A stretch of DNA of 64,000 nt from Pseudomonas sp. CROZ-RG-20F-R04-15 (GTDB lineage Bacteria > Pseudomonadota > Gammaproteobacteria > Pseudomonadales > Pseudomonadaceae): contig NZ_JAKNQL010000012.1 of assembly GCF_022662375.1 (NCBI RefSeq), positions 160,080-224,079 on the forward strand, in the 5' to 3' direction. Below the pieces are notes generated by a model. That model was not told the DNA's origin, did not search any database, and saw only the letters and a program-made list of their open reading frames with translations. The position numbers and the translations under genes are program-made. This document shows, one piece after another, positions 54,833 to 63,737 of the stretch (positions are counted from its first letter, which is position 1; every line of letters begins with the position of its first letter).

Positions 54833-55768
54833 TCAACCACGGCTCAAAAATACGTCAGCCAGCAGTTGGTTGCGCGGCAGTCCGGCCAGGTACAGACGCC
54901 TTGCAAAGGCGTCGACACTGGTCGTCGAGCCGCAGACTAAGGCCAGGGTTTGCCGGGAAACAAGGCGCAGTTGCGCCAAAGCGGCGGCTGACTCGGCCGC
55001 CGTCCACAACTCGACGCTGAGGTTTTCGCGCTGCGCGGCCAGTGCGGCAAGGGGCTTGGCCAGATAGTGCCCGTGATCGTCATGGGCCAGGTGAATGACA
55101 CGAATGGCGCCTTGGTGATCCTGGCGCAAGGCTTCGCGCAGCACACCGAACAACGGGCCTAACCCCGTACCAGCGGCGAGCAGCCATAAAGGTCGAGTGT
55201 GCCAGTCCGGATCGTAATGCAAGGCGCCGCCGCGCAGTTCACCGAGGCGGATCGGGTCGCCGATCTGCAAGCGCCGCGCCGCATCGCTGAACTCGCCGGG
55301 CTGACGGCAATCGAGGTGAAATTCGAGAAAACGGTCTTCTTCCGGCAGGCTTGCCAGCGAATACGGCCGGGCAATGTGATTGATCCACAACACCAGATGT
55401 TGCCCGGCGCTGTAGCGCAACGGCCGCTGCGGAGTCAGGCGCAGGCGCAGGACGTTGTCGCTGAGCCAGTCCAGCGCTTCGACCACCGCCGGGCGACCGT
55501 CGGTGATCGGGTCGAAGGTGTGTACCTGCAAGTCTTCGACAACCTGACACTGACAGGCCAGGCGCCAGCCTTGCTGACGCTGTTCGGCGCTCAAGGCGTC
55601 CGGGCGATTGTCGGCAGGCAGGCCTTGCACGCATTGCACCAGACAGGCATGGCAACTGCCGGCGCGGCAGCTGTAAGGCACCGCCACACCGTTCTGATTA
55701 AGGGCATCGAGCAGATTGCTGCCCGTGGTCACTGCCCACTGTCGTTCACCGACGCGAAGTTCAGGCAT
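54833..55768 (-). CDS. 2Fe-2S ferredoxin-NAD(P)H reductase
   Basis: A 311-aa electron-transfer protein. An N-terminal plant-type 2Fe-2S domain (CRAGSCHACLVQCVQGLPAD, last Cys in RLACQCQVV) is joined to an FAD-binding domain (ARPYSLASLPEE) and an NAD-binding domain (LLAAGTGLGPLFGVLREAL). Such proteins feed electrons to oxygenases or act as flavin reductases; the partner is unknown. The ATG at 55768 overlaps the GGDEF gene stop by eight bases, so the two are co-translated; the longer frame is rejected. Confidence 0.88.
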   Translation of the reverse strand: MPELRVGERQWAVTTGSNLLDALNQNGVAVPYSCRAGSCHACLVQCVQGLPADNRPDALSAEQRQQGWRLACQCQVVEDLQVHTFDPITDGRPAVVEALDWLSDNVLRLRLTPQRPLRYSAGQHLVLWINHIARPYSLASLPEEDRFLEFHLDCRQPGEFSDAARRLQIGDPIRLGELRGGALHYDPDWHTRPLWLLAAGTGLGPLFGVLREALRQDHQGAIRVIHLAHDDHGHYLAKPLAALAAQRENLSVELWTAAESAAALAQLRLVSRQTLALVCGSTTSVDAFARRLYLAGLPRNQLLADVFLSRG

Positions 55769-56879
55769 CGACGTTCTCCCATGCGGCCGCACAACGATTG
55801 CGCCCGTCACGCTTGGCCCGATACAAGGCCTGATCGGCGCGCTGCAAGGCGTCGTCCAGATCATCGCCCAACGCCAGCAGCGTCATGCCCGCCGACAGGC
55901 TCAGGTTGCGCACATTCAGGCCGACCAGTTCGACGTCGGTGAAGGCGATGCGCAGACGCTCGCAGCAAGCGGTCAGCCGTTCGGCGTCGCAATCGGGCAA
56001 CAGCACGACGAATTCCTCACCACCATAACGCGCCAGCACATCGCCGTCGCGCAGGCATGCCTGTGCGACGCCGGCGAAGGCCTGCAGCACCTGATCGCCC
56101 GCCGCATGGCCGTGCAGATCATTGATACGTTTGAAGTGGTCGAGGTCGATCAGCGCCAGACCGTGCACGATATCGTCGTCCATTTCATTCAGCTCTCGCG
56201 TGGCCAGACGCAGAAAATGCCGACGATTGAACAACCCGGTCAATTCATCGGTGGCGACCAGATCTTCGAGCTGCCGCATCATCCCGCGCAGGGTGTCCTG
56301 ATGCGCCTGCAAGGCAAACCGGCGTTGACGCTGACGTTGTCGCGAAACCTGGACGAAGCGCGCGTAAAGCACCAGCCACGCCAGCACCATCGCAAGAATG
56401 CACACCTGCAAGGCCGCGAGCGCCGGCTCGCGCAAGCGGAAGTAGTAGCCGTCCCACAGCGTGATCGCACAGAAACTGAAGAACACCAGCAGTGCACAGC
56501 GAATGAACGCCCGCCGACTGAGATGGAACAGGCCGAACAGCAGGATCAACACGTAGAACACCAGAAAGGCGCCGCGAGCTTCATCCAGATGGGCGATCAG
56601 CCAGGTCTGCCAGCCGAGGCCCAGAAGTACCTGCACTTCGGTCAGGCTGGGATCGGCGAAGCGCAGGTTGCGCCCGCTCCAGAACAGCGCGAACAGCGCC
56701 GACTGAGTGATGACGACCAGCGCACTGCCAACAGCGACAGAAGTCAGGGACTGCTCGTAATGCCCCGTGAAAAACGCCAGCCACAGCAGCAGCAAAGCCA
56801 ATCCATAGGTGGCCGCAGCGAGGGCAAAGCGTTTGAGCAAAAGACGTTGAATGGCGTTATGGGTCAATCGTTGACTCAC
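55761..56879 (-). CDS. Membrane-bound diguanylate cyclase (possibly SadC-like)
   Basis: A 372-aa protein with about five to six N-terminal membrane helices (residues 20-175) and a GGDEF domain at about 210-370. The active site is RYGGEEFVVLLP, with an intact allosteric I-site RDGD five residues before it, so c-di-GMP synthesis with product inhibition is expected. The DELTGLFNRRHF start motif is complete. From memory the same position in P. aeruginosa holds sadC, a swarming/biofilm switch; this protein is shorter than that one. It is coupled to the ferredoxin reductase gene. Confidence 0.9.
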   Translation of the reverse strand: MSQRLTHNAIQRLLLKRFALAAATYGLALLLLWLAFFTGHYEQSLTSVAVGSALVVITQSALFALFWSGRNLRFADPSLTEVQVLLGLGWQTWLIAHLDEARGAFLVFYVLILLFGLFHLSRRAFIRCALLVFFSFCAITLWDGYYFRLREPALAALQVCILAMVLAWLVLYARFVQVSRQRQRQRRFALQAHQDTLRGMMRQLEDLVATDELTGLFNRRHFLRLATRELNEMDDDIVHGLALIDLDHFKRINDLHGHAAGDQVLQAFAGVAQACLRDGDVLARYGGEEFVVLLPDCDAERLTACCERLRIAFTDVELVGLNVRNLSLSAGMTLLALGDDLDDALQRADQALYRAKRDGRNRCAAAWENVDA

Positions 56880-57013
56880 CGTGCGATAAGAGGCTGACCG
56901 AGTGTCCTACTCTACAGACCGGCTGCCACTTTAGAGGCCCGGTCGATAAATGACCACCGATTTTCGGGCTCGAAAATTGACGTCAAAAGTGTGGCCTGCG
57001 TATACCGTCAAAA

Positions 57014-57269
57014 GCCCCTCACCCTAGCCCTCTCCCAGAGGGAGAGGGGACTGACCGAGTTGTTTGTTGGCAATCCGCCGACCTGAAATACCGAGCCGAA
57101 CTCAAGCTTGAACAACATAAGATTCGCTCCCGCTCCTGAGCCGAACTCAGGCCTGAACAGCACGAAGATCGGCTCCCTTTCCCTGAGCCGAACTCAGCTC
57201 TGAACAGCACGAAGATCGGCTCCCTTTCCCCCTCGCCCCCCTTGGGGGAGAGGGCTGGGGTGAGGGGGT
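57014..57269. mobile_element. MITE-like repeat, copy 2, with internal tandem expansion
   Basis: The ends GCCCCTCACCCTAGCCCTCT and GGGCTGGGGTGAGGGG are inverted repeats matching those of the copy at 20045-20222 in opposite orientation. Inside, a unit beginning GAGCCGAACTCA occurs at 57093, 57138 and 57185 (spacings 45 and 47), the last two nearly identical; copy 1 has only one such unit. Confidence 0.7.
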
Positions 57270-57354
57270 AGATCCTGACGTGCAAACCCGCTGGCCGATA
57301 TTCGCCCATCCATGCGACCAACGAATGACTGCCGGCGCGTGTATGCCCCACCGA

Positions 57355-57380
57355 GGCGCGGTATACTGCCGCGCCTTTTT
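57355..57380 (+). promoter_or_regulatory. Leader hairpin upstream of fumarase
   Basis: GGCGCGG-tatactg-CCGCGCC followed by T5 has the form of an intrinsic terminator 110 bases before the start codon, but its loop holds a TATACT that could be a -10 box. It is either a read-through stop for upstream transcription or part of the promoter; the sequence alone cannot decide. Confidence 0.5.
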
Positions 57381-57491
57381 AGCGTCGCGCCAGCAGCCCC
57401 GGCGTGCCTTGAAAGGTGTCTGCGACCGACCGAAGCACCCAAGCCGCAGGCACCTTATTGAATGTTCCCGTCTTTTAGAGGAGCGCGACTC

Positions 57492-59015
57492 ATGACCGTG
57501 ATCAAGCAAGACGACCTGATTCAGAGCGTTGCCGACGCCCTGCAGTTCATTTCCTATTACCACCCCGTGGATTTCATCCAGGCGATGCACGAAGCCTACC
57601 TGCGCGAAGAATCGCCAGCGGCCCGTGACTCGATGGCGCAGATCCTGATCAACTCGCGCATGTGCGCCACCGGCCACCGCCCGATCTGCCAGGACACCGG
57701 TATCGTTACCGTGTTCGTGCGCGTCGGCATGGACGTACGTTGGGATGGCGCCACCATGGGCCTGGACGACATGATCAACGAAGGCGTACGTCGCGCCTAC
57801 AACCTGCCGGAAAACGTCCTGCGTGCCTCGATCCTCGCCGACCCGGCGGGTGCTCGGAAAAACACCAAGGACAACACCCCTGCGGTGATTCACTACTCCA
57901 TCGTCCCGGGCAACACCGTGGAAGTGGACGTGGCGGCCAAGGGCGGCGGCTCCGAGAACAAGTCGAAAATGGCCATGCTCAACCCGTCCGACTCGATCGT
58001 CGACTGGGTACTGAAGACCGTTCCGACCATGGGCGCCGGCTGGTGCCCACCGGGCATGCTCGGCATCGGCATCGGCGGCACCGCCGAGAAAGCTGCGGTC
58101 ATGGCCAAGGAAGTGTTGATGGAATCCATCGACATTCACGAGCTGAAGGCCCGTGGCCCACAGAACCGCATCGAAGAAATGCGTCTGGAGCTGTTCGAGA
58201 AGGTCAACCAGTTGGGCATCGGCGCCCAGGGCCTCGGTGGCCTGACCACCGTGCTCGACGTGAAAATCATGGACTACCCGACTCACGCCGCCTCGCTGCC
58301 GGTGTGCATGATTCCGAACTGCGCCGCCACCCGTCACGCACACTTCGTGCTCGACGGTACAGGCCCGGCCTCGCTGGAAGCGCCACCGCTGGACGCCTAC
58401 CCGGAAATCGTCTGGGAAGCCGGCCCTTCGGCCCGTCGCGTCAACCTCGACACCCTGACCCCGGAAGACGTGCAGAGCTGGAAGCCGGGCGAAACCGTCC
58501 TGCTCAACGGCAAAATGCTCACCGGTCGCGACGCCGCGCACAAGCGCATGGTCGAGATGCTGAACAAGGGTGAAACCCTGCCGGTGGATCTGAAAGGTCG
58601 CTTCATCTACTACGTCGGCCCGGTTGATCCGGTCGGTGACGAAGTGGTTGGCCCGGCGGGCCCGACCACCGCGACGCGGATGGACAAGTTCACTCGTCAG
58701 ATCCTTGAGCAAACCGGCCTGTTGGGCATGATCGGCAAATCCGAGCGTGGCCCGACCGCGATCGAAGCGATCAAGGACAACAAAGCCGTGTACCTGATGG
58801 CCGTTGGCGGTGCTGCCTACCTGGTTGCTCAGGCGATCAAGAAGTCGAAAGTGCTGGCATTCGCCGAACTGGGCATGGAAGCGATCTACGAGTTCGAGGT
58901 CAAGGACATGCCGGTCACCGTTGCGGTGGACAGCAAAGGTGAGTCGGTGCACATCACCGGTCCTGCGATCTGGCAACAGAAGATCAGCGAAAGCCTGGCG
59001 GTAGAAGTGCAGTAA
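57492..59015 (+). CDS. fumA: Class I (4Fe-4S) fumarate hydratase
   Basis: A 507-aa iron-sulfur fumarase of the TCA cycle. Candidate cluster cysteines are in GHRPICQDTGIVTV and MIPNCAATRHAHF; GAGWCPPGMLGIGIGGTAEK and the C-terminal beta-domain (VGPVDPVGDEVVGPAGPTTA, TRMDKFTRQILEQTGLLGM) are also typical. The ATG at 57492 follows GAGGAGCG nine bases upstream. Class I enzymes are oxygen- and iron-sensitive; pseudomonads also carry class II FumC. A terminator follows, then the TcB gene. Confidence 0.95.
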   Translation: MTVIKQDDLIQSVADALQFISYYHPVDFIQAMHEAYLREESPAARDSMAQILINSRMCATGHRPICQDTGIVTVFVRVGMDVRWDGATMGLDDMINEGVRRAYNLPENVLRASILADPAGARKNTKDNTPAVIHYSIVPGNTVEVDVAAKGGGSENKSKMAMLNPSDSIVDWVLKTVPTMGAGWCPPGMLGIGIGGTAEKAAVMAKEVLMESIDIHELKARGPQNRIEEMRLELFEKVNQLGIGAQGLGGLTTVLDVKIMDYPTHAASLPVCMIPNCAATRHAHFVLDGTGPASLEAPPLDAYPEIVWEAGPSARRVNLDTLTPEDVQSWKPGETVLLNGKMLTGRDAAHKRMVEMLNKGETLPVDLKGRFIYYVGPVDPVGDEVVGPAGPTTATRMDKFTRQILEQTGLLGMIGKSERGPTAIEAIKDNKAVYLMAVGGAAYLVAQAIKKSKVLAFAELGMEAIYEFEVKDMPVTVAVDSKGESVHITGPAIWQQKISESLAVEVQ

Positions 59016-59031
59016 GCGCTTACCCCCCATA

Positions 59032-59071
59032 AAAACGGCCGGTTCATCCCATGGATGATCCGGCCGTTTTT
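59032..59071 (+). terminator. Terminator of fumA
   Basis: AAAACGGCCGG / CCGGCCGTTTT with inner pairing TCATCC / GGATGA forms a long stem followed by T5. It separates fumarase from the TcB promoter. Confidence 0.93.
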
Positions 59072-59129
59072 GTTTGTGCAAACCGAACGCGATAAAAACG
59101 TCGTCAATGCACACAAAATGATCTTGCGC

Positions 59130-59176
59130 ACCTGTCAGATCTGACAGGTTCATTTACTCGCGGTTCTTGTTAGCGT
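59130..59176 (+). promoter_or_regulatory. Lux-box-like palindrome and -10 element before the TcB gene
   Basis: ACCTGTCAGATCTGACAGGT (59130-59149) is a perfect 20-bp palindrome, its inner 16 bases identical to the site before tcaA. TAGCGT (59171-59176), a TAnnnT -10 candidate, begins 24 bases after the right arm. It lies about 65 bases before the TcB start. Confidence 0.65.
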
Positions 59177-59204
59177 CAGTCCATTCACGCCTACCCTGTG
59201 CGCA

Positions 59205-62200
59205 ATGGATTCGACCATGGCCGAGCAACAAGAACTGAGCATCACCACGCCTTCCATCGCCAAAAGCGCATCGATCGCCACCATCGGCAAAAGTTGGGGC
59301 GCTGTGGGCCCGACCGGAGCGGCAGCGTTCGAACTGCCGATTCCAGCGTCCGCCGGGCGGGGCTGGGACCCGCAGTTTTCCTTGAGCTACAGCAGTCAGA
59401 GCGGCAACGGTCCGTTCGGTCTTTCATGGAATCTGGGTGGTGTGGGTCAGATCAGCCGCCGCACCAACAACGGCGTGCCGCGTTATACCGAGCACGACGA
59501 AATCATCGGCGTAGATGGCGAAGTATGGATGCCGGAGCTGGACGAGAATGGCGAACTGAAATCCCGTGATGCCAACAGCTACAACGGCGTCGACATCGGT
59601 CCGCACAAAGTGGTGCGTTACTGGCCGCGAGTCGAAGGTGACTTTGCTTTGCGTGAGCGCTGGCAGCGCCAGACCCGAGAAGCAGATCCACCGGTGTTCT
59701 GGCTGATACATGGCGCCGATGGTTCATTGCACATTTACGGCAAAACCGCAGCGACAAGGCTCGCCGATCCCGATGCACCTGGACGCGTCGCCGCATGGCT
59801 GATCGGCGAAAGCATGAACGCCCGTGGCGAACATATCTGCTTTGAGTACAAGGCCGATGATCAGGATCCTGACCCGGTACATGACTACCGCGCCCAGCGT
59901 TATCTGCGCCGCGTGTGCTACGGCAACGGCACGGCCAGCGCCGATCTGTACAGCTGGACAACCGATACGCCCACTGACCTGGACTGGCACTTTCATTTGC
60001 TGTTCGACTACGGCGAGCGCAGCACGTCGCTGACCGATATCCCGGCCTATGACGGTGACACCCTGAAACCCTGGACAGTCCGCCCCGACCGTTTTTCAAC
60101 CCATGGTCGGGGCTTTGAACTGGGCACGCGCAGACTGTGCCAACAAGCGTTGCTGTTTCATCAGTTCTCCAAGGAACAGACCGAACAACCGAAACTGGTC
60201 CGCCGCCTGCTGCTGGAATATCACCAACCGCAAAATATCGCGCAATGGACCTACAGCCAGATCAGCGCGGCGCACTATCAGGCGTTCGATGCCAACGGCG
60301 TTGTCGAGAACACACCGCCGATCGAGTTCGACTACGCCGCCTTCGATATCAATAAAACACCGCTTCAACTCTTCGAGTCCGATGTGCAGCCGGGCATCGA
60401 AGACAATAACTTCTATCAGTGCGTCGATCTCTTTGGCGAAGGCGTGCCGGGGTTTCTCTGCCGTTATGACCAGAGTTGGTATTACCGCGAACCGCTGCGC
60501 GCGACGAAGGGCGGCGATGAAATCGGTTATGGACCCTGGACCGCATTGCAAAAGATTCCGGTCGCCGATCGCAACCGTCCGGTACAGCAACTGTTGACTG
60601 ATCTTACCGGTGACGGCCGACTCGACTGGGTCAGCGCGCAACCAGGCAGCAGCGGCTTTCGCACATTCACCGCGGAGCGTCAGTTTGACGATTTTGTTGC
60701 CTTCGGCCATTTCCCACCGGAGTTCTTCTCCGCCCTCTCGACACTTGGCGACCTGAGCGGTGACGGCTTGAGCAGCCTGGCCTTGATCGGGCCGAATTCG
60801 GTACGGCTGTATGCCAACCAGCGCGAACAAGGTTTCGCCGCGCCTGAGGAGGTGCCGCACAAACCCGACGACGACCGCTTGCCGCTATTCAGCAATTCTC
60901 CGACAGAACTGGTGCTGCTGGGCAATCTTCTCGGCAGCGACATGCCCGAGCTGTGCCGGATACGCCACGATGAAATCCGCTGCTGGCCGAACCTCGGTCA
61001 CGGCTGCTTTGGCCAAGGTCGCAAGATCAGCGAATTGCCTTTCAACTACGAACAATTCGATTCGGCACGCGTACGCCTTGCCGACCTCGATGGCTCCGGT
61101 GCCGCATCGCTGATTTATCTGAACTCAGATACTTTCGATATTTACCTGAACCATGGTGGCAACGGCCTGGAGCAGACGCCGATCAGCGTGCCGTGGCCCG
61201 ACGGCGTCCGTTACGACCGTCTCAGCCAGGTGAGTTTTGCCGATCTGCAGGGCCTCGGTTGCGCCAGCCTGATCCTGACGCTTACGCACATGCAGCCGCA
61301 GCACTGGCGCTACGATTTTGTCTCGGCCAAACCGTATCTGTTGACCGGCAGTAACAACAACATGGGCTGCAGTACCAGCGTGATCTACCGCAGTTCGGCG
61401 CAGGAATGGCTGGATGAAAAACATCGTTTGCTCACCCTCAAATGTTTGCCGGTTTGCCACTTGCCGTTTCCGGTGTCGGTGGTGAAGAAACAGCAACAGC
61501 TGGATGAAATCACCGGCAATTGCCTGACGCAGACGTTCACCTGGCGGCAAGGTTTCTACGACAGCCGTGAGCGCGAGTTCCGCGGTTTCGGCCTGTTGCA
61601 GCAAACAGACAGCGAGAGCGCCAGCGGCGCTGATGACGTCGGCTTCAGCGAACCGGTGCGGGTGTATACCTGGTTTCACACCGGGCAATCGATGAACCGG
61701 CCGCGCAGCGACTACTTCCATCAGGACACAGAAGCGGTCCCGCTCGGCGACACGCTGTTCAGCCGGCATCATCCGGACGACGACCTCGATGAGATCATTC
61801 CTGCGCACGATTACGATACCCAGTACCAGATTTCCCGGGCGCTGGCCGGCGCGGTAATCCGCAGTGAAACCTATGCCGATGCAGAGGTGGACGGCCCCGG
61901 GATCGCCACGCCTTATGTGGTCGAAGAATGGCGATATCAGGTGCGCGAAGTACGCCCGCAAGGTGCTTTTGCCGCTGCCGTTCTACTGCCGCTGGTGGTG
62001 GAAAAAATCAGCTGTCAGTACGACCGCTTTGTCGATGACCCTCTGTGTCGCAAAGAGCTGAATCTGCGCTGGAACGCCTACGGTCAGCCAACTCACGCAA
62101 TCACGGTCAGCTACGCCCGGCGGCTTACCGAAAAGGCTCCGCCGCCATTTGACGACCCCGATGAGAAGCAATGGTGGTGCGACGCACATGACCCGGCGCA

Positions 62201-63737
62201 GCAATCGTTTTACCTGAACGAAAGCCGTTCCGCGTTCATCGATCTGGACAAGGACCTGCAGCATTGGCGTCTGGGTTTGCCCTATCAACAACGCGATAAC
62301 GCGCTGGTCTTGCCAAAAGGTATGTTGCCGACGGGGCTCGACGTCGAGCAGGTGTCTTATGAATGCCTGATGGCGCATGAGGATTCGGCGCACTGGAATG
62401 TCGAGCGCGTGCTGACCACCCAGTCCGTGCAGCGTTACCTGGGTACCGATGGCAAGCAACTGGAAGATGGTGTTGCCGGGTTCGAAGCCCTGATCGGGCC
62501 ACTGGAAATGGCACAACTGGACAAGACCGCGCTGGATGCTTACAGCGTACTGCCCCCGCCATTCAATGTGCGGGACGAACTGCAAAAGATCGGTTATCTG
62601 CCGATGCCGTTTCTGTTCTGGGCAGATCCATCGGGCAGTGCGGATCACGACCTGTGGTCAGCCAATTTCGGTTATGCCGAATACGCTGGCCTCGACGGGT
62701 TCTACAAAGTACAGCGTTATCGCGAAACCCTCAGCCATGGCTACACCCGCGCCGAATACGACGCTCACGCACTGGCCGTGACGCGCGTGGTGCTGCCGGA
62801 CGGCTGCACCACGCGCATCGAGTACGACTACCACGCGCTGCAACCGCTGAAGATCTTTGATGCCAATGACAACGTTCAGGAAGCGATCTACGAGCCATCC
62901 GGCCAGCCAATCACCAGCAGCTTTTACGGCACAGAAAACGGCCAGCCTGCCGGTTTTTTCCCGCTGGACGAGTACAGCGTTCCAGAAGACCGGCGCCCGG
63001 AGACGGCCATCGCCGACCCGGGAAATGCCGTGCAAAAAGCCGCCAGTACCTTGCGCAAGGATCTGTTCAGCTGGATGGGACAGATGGCCAATGACAGCCA
63101 GACAACCGGCGAATGGATCGCCCGAAGGGATCTCTTGCCCAGCGGCCACATCAGGGCCAGCGCACGGCGGCGACTCGCACAACGCAGCAGCGCCCTGACA
63201 CCTGCTGAGCAAACCCTGTACGCGGCCATCAGCGCGGTGCATCGCGAACCGGTGCACAGCGTCATCCTCAACGCCGACCGCTACCCCGACGATCCGGCGC
63301 AGGCGCAGATCCAGATCATCAAAGCCTGCGTCGATGGCTTTGGCCGGCCTCTGCAAACCCAGCAACTGGTCGATCCGGGCATGGCCTACGCAGTGGGCGA
63401 CGATGGCGCGCTGATCGTCGAGGATGGCCAATACAAACAGGTCGAGGCCAATCCGCGCTGGCGCATCAGCGAGCGTGTCGAATACAACAACAAAGGCTTG
63501 GCGGTGCGTCAGTTCCGGCCGTTTTTTGCCGATACCCACCGCTACGTCGACGACCAGTCACTGCGCGAGCTGGGCCACTTCGATCAGGTTTTCTACGATG
63601 CGCTGGGTCGCCAGATCAGGCTGATCAACGCCAAGGGTGAATTGTCTCGCGAGGCTTACCACCCGTGGTATCACACCAGCGAAGATTTCAACGACACGGC
63701 CGAACCGCCAGCGCCGCCGAAGGCGCAACGGTCATGA
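59205..63737 (+). CDS. tcaC: Tc toxin B component (TcaC/TcdB-like, SpvB domain)
   Basis: A 1510-aa TcB subunit, full length. An N-terminal SpvB domain (ITTPSIAKSASIATIGKSWG, GPTGAAAFELPIPASAGRGW, SLSYSSQSGNGPFGLSWNLG) is followed by FG-GAP/VCBS-like propeller repeats (LTGDGRLDWVSAQPG, LGDLSGDGLSSLALIG, ADLDGSGAASLIYLNSD). The TcdB mid-N and mid-C regions come next (SLILTLTHMQPQHWRYDF, FYDSREREFRGFGLLQQTDS). TcB and TcC form a cocoon that holds the toxic C-terminus of TcC and docks on the TcA channel. The start may be 59205 or the ATG at 59217; neither has a strong ribosome binding site. It overlaps the TcC start as ATGA. Confidence 0.93.
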   Translation: MDSTMAEQQELSITTPSIAKSASIATIGKSWGAVGPTGAAAFELPIPASAGRGWDPQFSLSYSSQSGNGPFGLSWNLGGVGQISRRTNNGVPRYTEHDEIIGVDGEVWMPELDENGELKSRDANSYNGVDIGPHKVVRYWPRVEGDFALRERWQRQTREADPPVFWLIHGADGSLHIYGKTAATRLADPDAPGRVAAWLIGESMNARGEHICFEYKADDQDPDPVHDYRAQRYLRRVCYGNGTASADLYSWTTDTPTDLDWHFHLLFDYGERSTSLTDIPAYDGDTLKPWTVRPDRFSTHGRGFELGTRRLCQQALLFHQFSKEQTEQPKLVRRLLLEYHQPQNIAQWTYSQISAAHYQAFDANGVVENTPPIEFDYAAFDINKTPLQLFESDVQPGIEDNNFYQCVDLFGEGVPGFLCRYDQSWYYREPLRATKGGDEIGYGPWTALQKIPVADRNRPVQQLLTDLTGDGRLDWVSAQPGSSGFRTFTAERQFDDFVAFGHFPPEFFSALSTLGDLSGDGLSSLALIGPNSVRLYANQREQGFAAPEEVPHKPDDDRLPLFSNSPTELVLLGNLLGSDMPELCRIRHDEIRCWPNLGHGCFGQGRKISELPFNYEQFDSARVRLADLDGSGAASLIYLNSDTFDIYLNHGGNGLEQTPISVPWPDGVRYDRLSQVSFADLQGLGCASLILTLTHMQPQHWRYDFVSAKPYLLTGSNNNMGCSTSVIYRSSAQEWLDEKHRLLTLKCLPVCHLPFPVSVVKKQQQLDEITGNCLTQTFTWRQGFYDSREREFRGFGLLQQTDSESASGADDVGFSEPVRVYTWFHTGQSMNRPRSDYFHQDTEAVPLGDTLFSRHHPDDDLDEIIPAHDYDTQYQISRALAGAVIRSETYADAEVDGPGIATPYVVEEWRYQVREVRPQGAFAAAVLLPLVVEKISCQYDRFVDDPLCRKELNLRWNAYGQPTHAITVSYARRLTEKAPPPFDDPDEKQWWCDAHDPAQQSFYLNESRSAFIDLDKDLQHWRLGLPYQQRDNALVLPKGMLPTGLDVEQVSYECLMAHEDSAHWNVERVLTTQSVQRYLGTDGKQLEDGVAGFEALIGPLEMAQLDKTALDAYSVLPPPFNVRDELQKIGYLPMPFLFWADPSGSADHDLWSANFGYAEYAGLDGFYKVQRYRETLSHGYTRAEYDAHALAVTRVVLPDGCTTRIEYDYHALQPLKIFDANDNVQEAIYEPSGQPITSSFYGTENGQPAGFFPLDEYSVPEDRRPETAIADPGNAVQKAASTLRKDLFSWMGQMANDSQTTGEWIARRDLLPSGHIRASARRRLAQRSSALTPAEQTLYAAISAVHREPVHSVILNADRYPDDPAQAQIQIIKACVDGFGRPLQTQQLVDPGMAYAVGDDGALIVEDGQYKQVEANPRWRISERVEYNNKGLAVRQFRPFFADTHRYVDDQSLRELGHFDQVFYDALGRQIRLINAKGELSREAYHPWYHTSEDFNDTAEPPAPPKAQRS

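Larger units (their letters stand above)
56880..57491. other. Intergenic region with MITE-like repeat and fumarase leader
   Basis: The 612-base gap between the divergent GGDEF and fumarase genes is filled by the repeat at 57014-57269 and a hairpin at 57355-57375. No gene is seen; the large minus-strand frame 57147-59153 is an antisense shadow of the fumarase gene. Confidence 0.6.

Noticed and set aside
57147..59153. 668-aa open frame antisense to fumarase
   Set aside because: It mirrors the codon pattern of fumA, is histidine/valine/glycine-rich like other shadows and has no domain.
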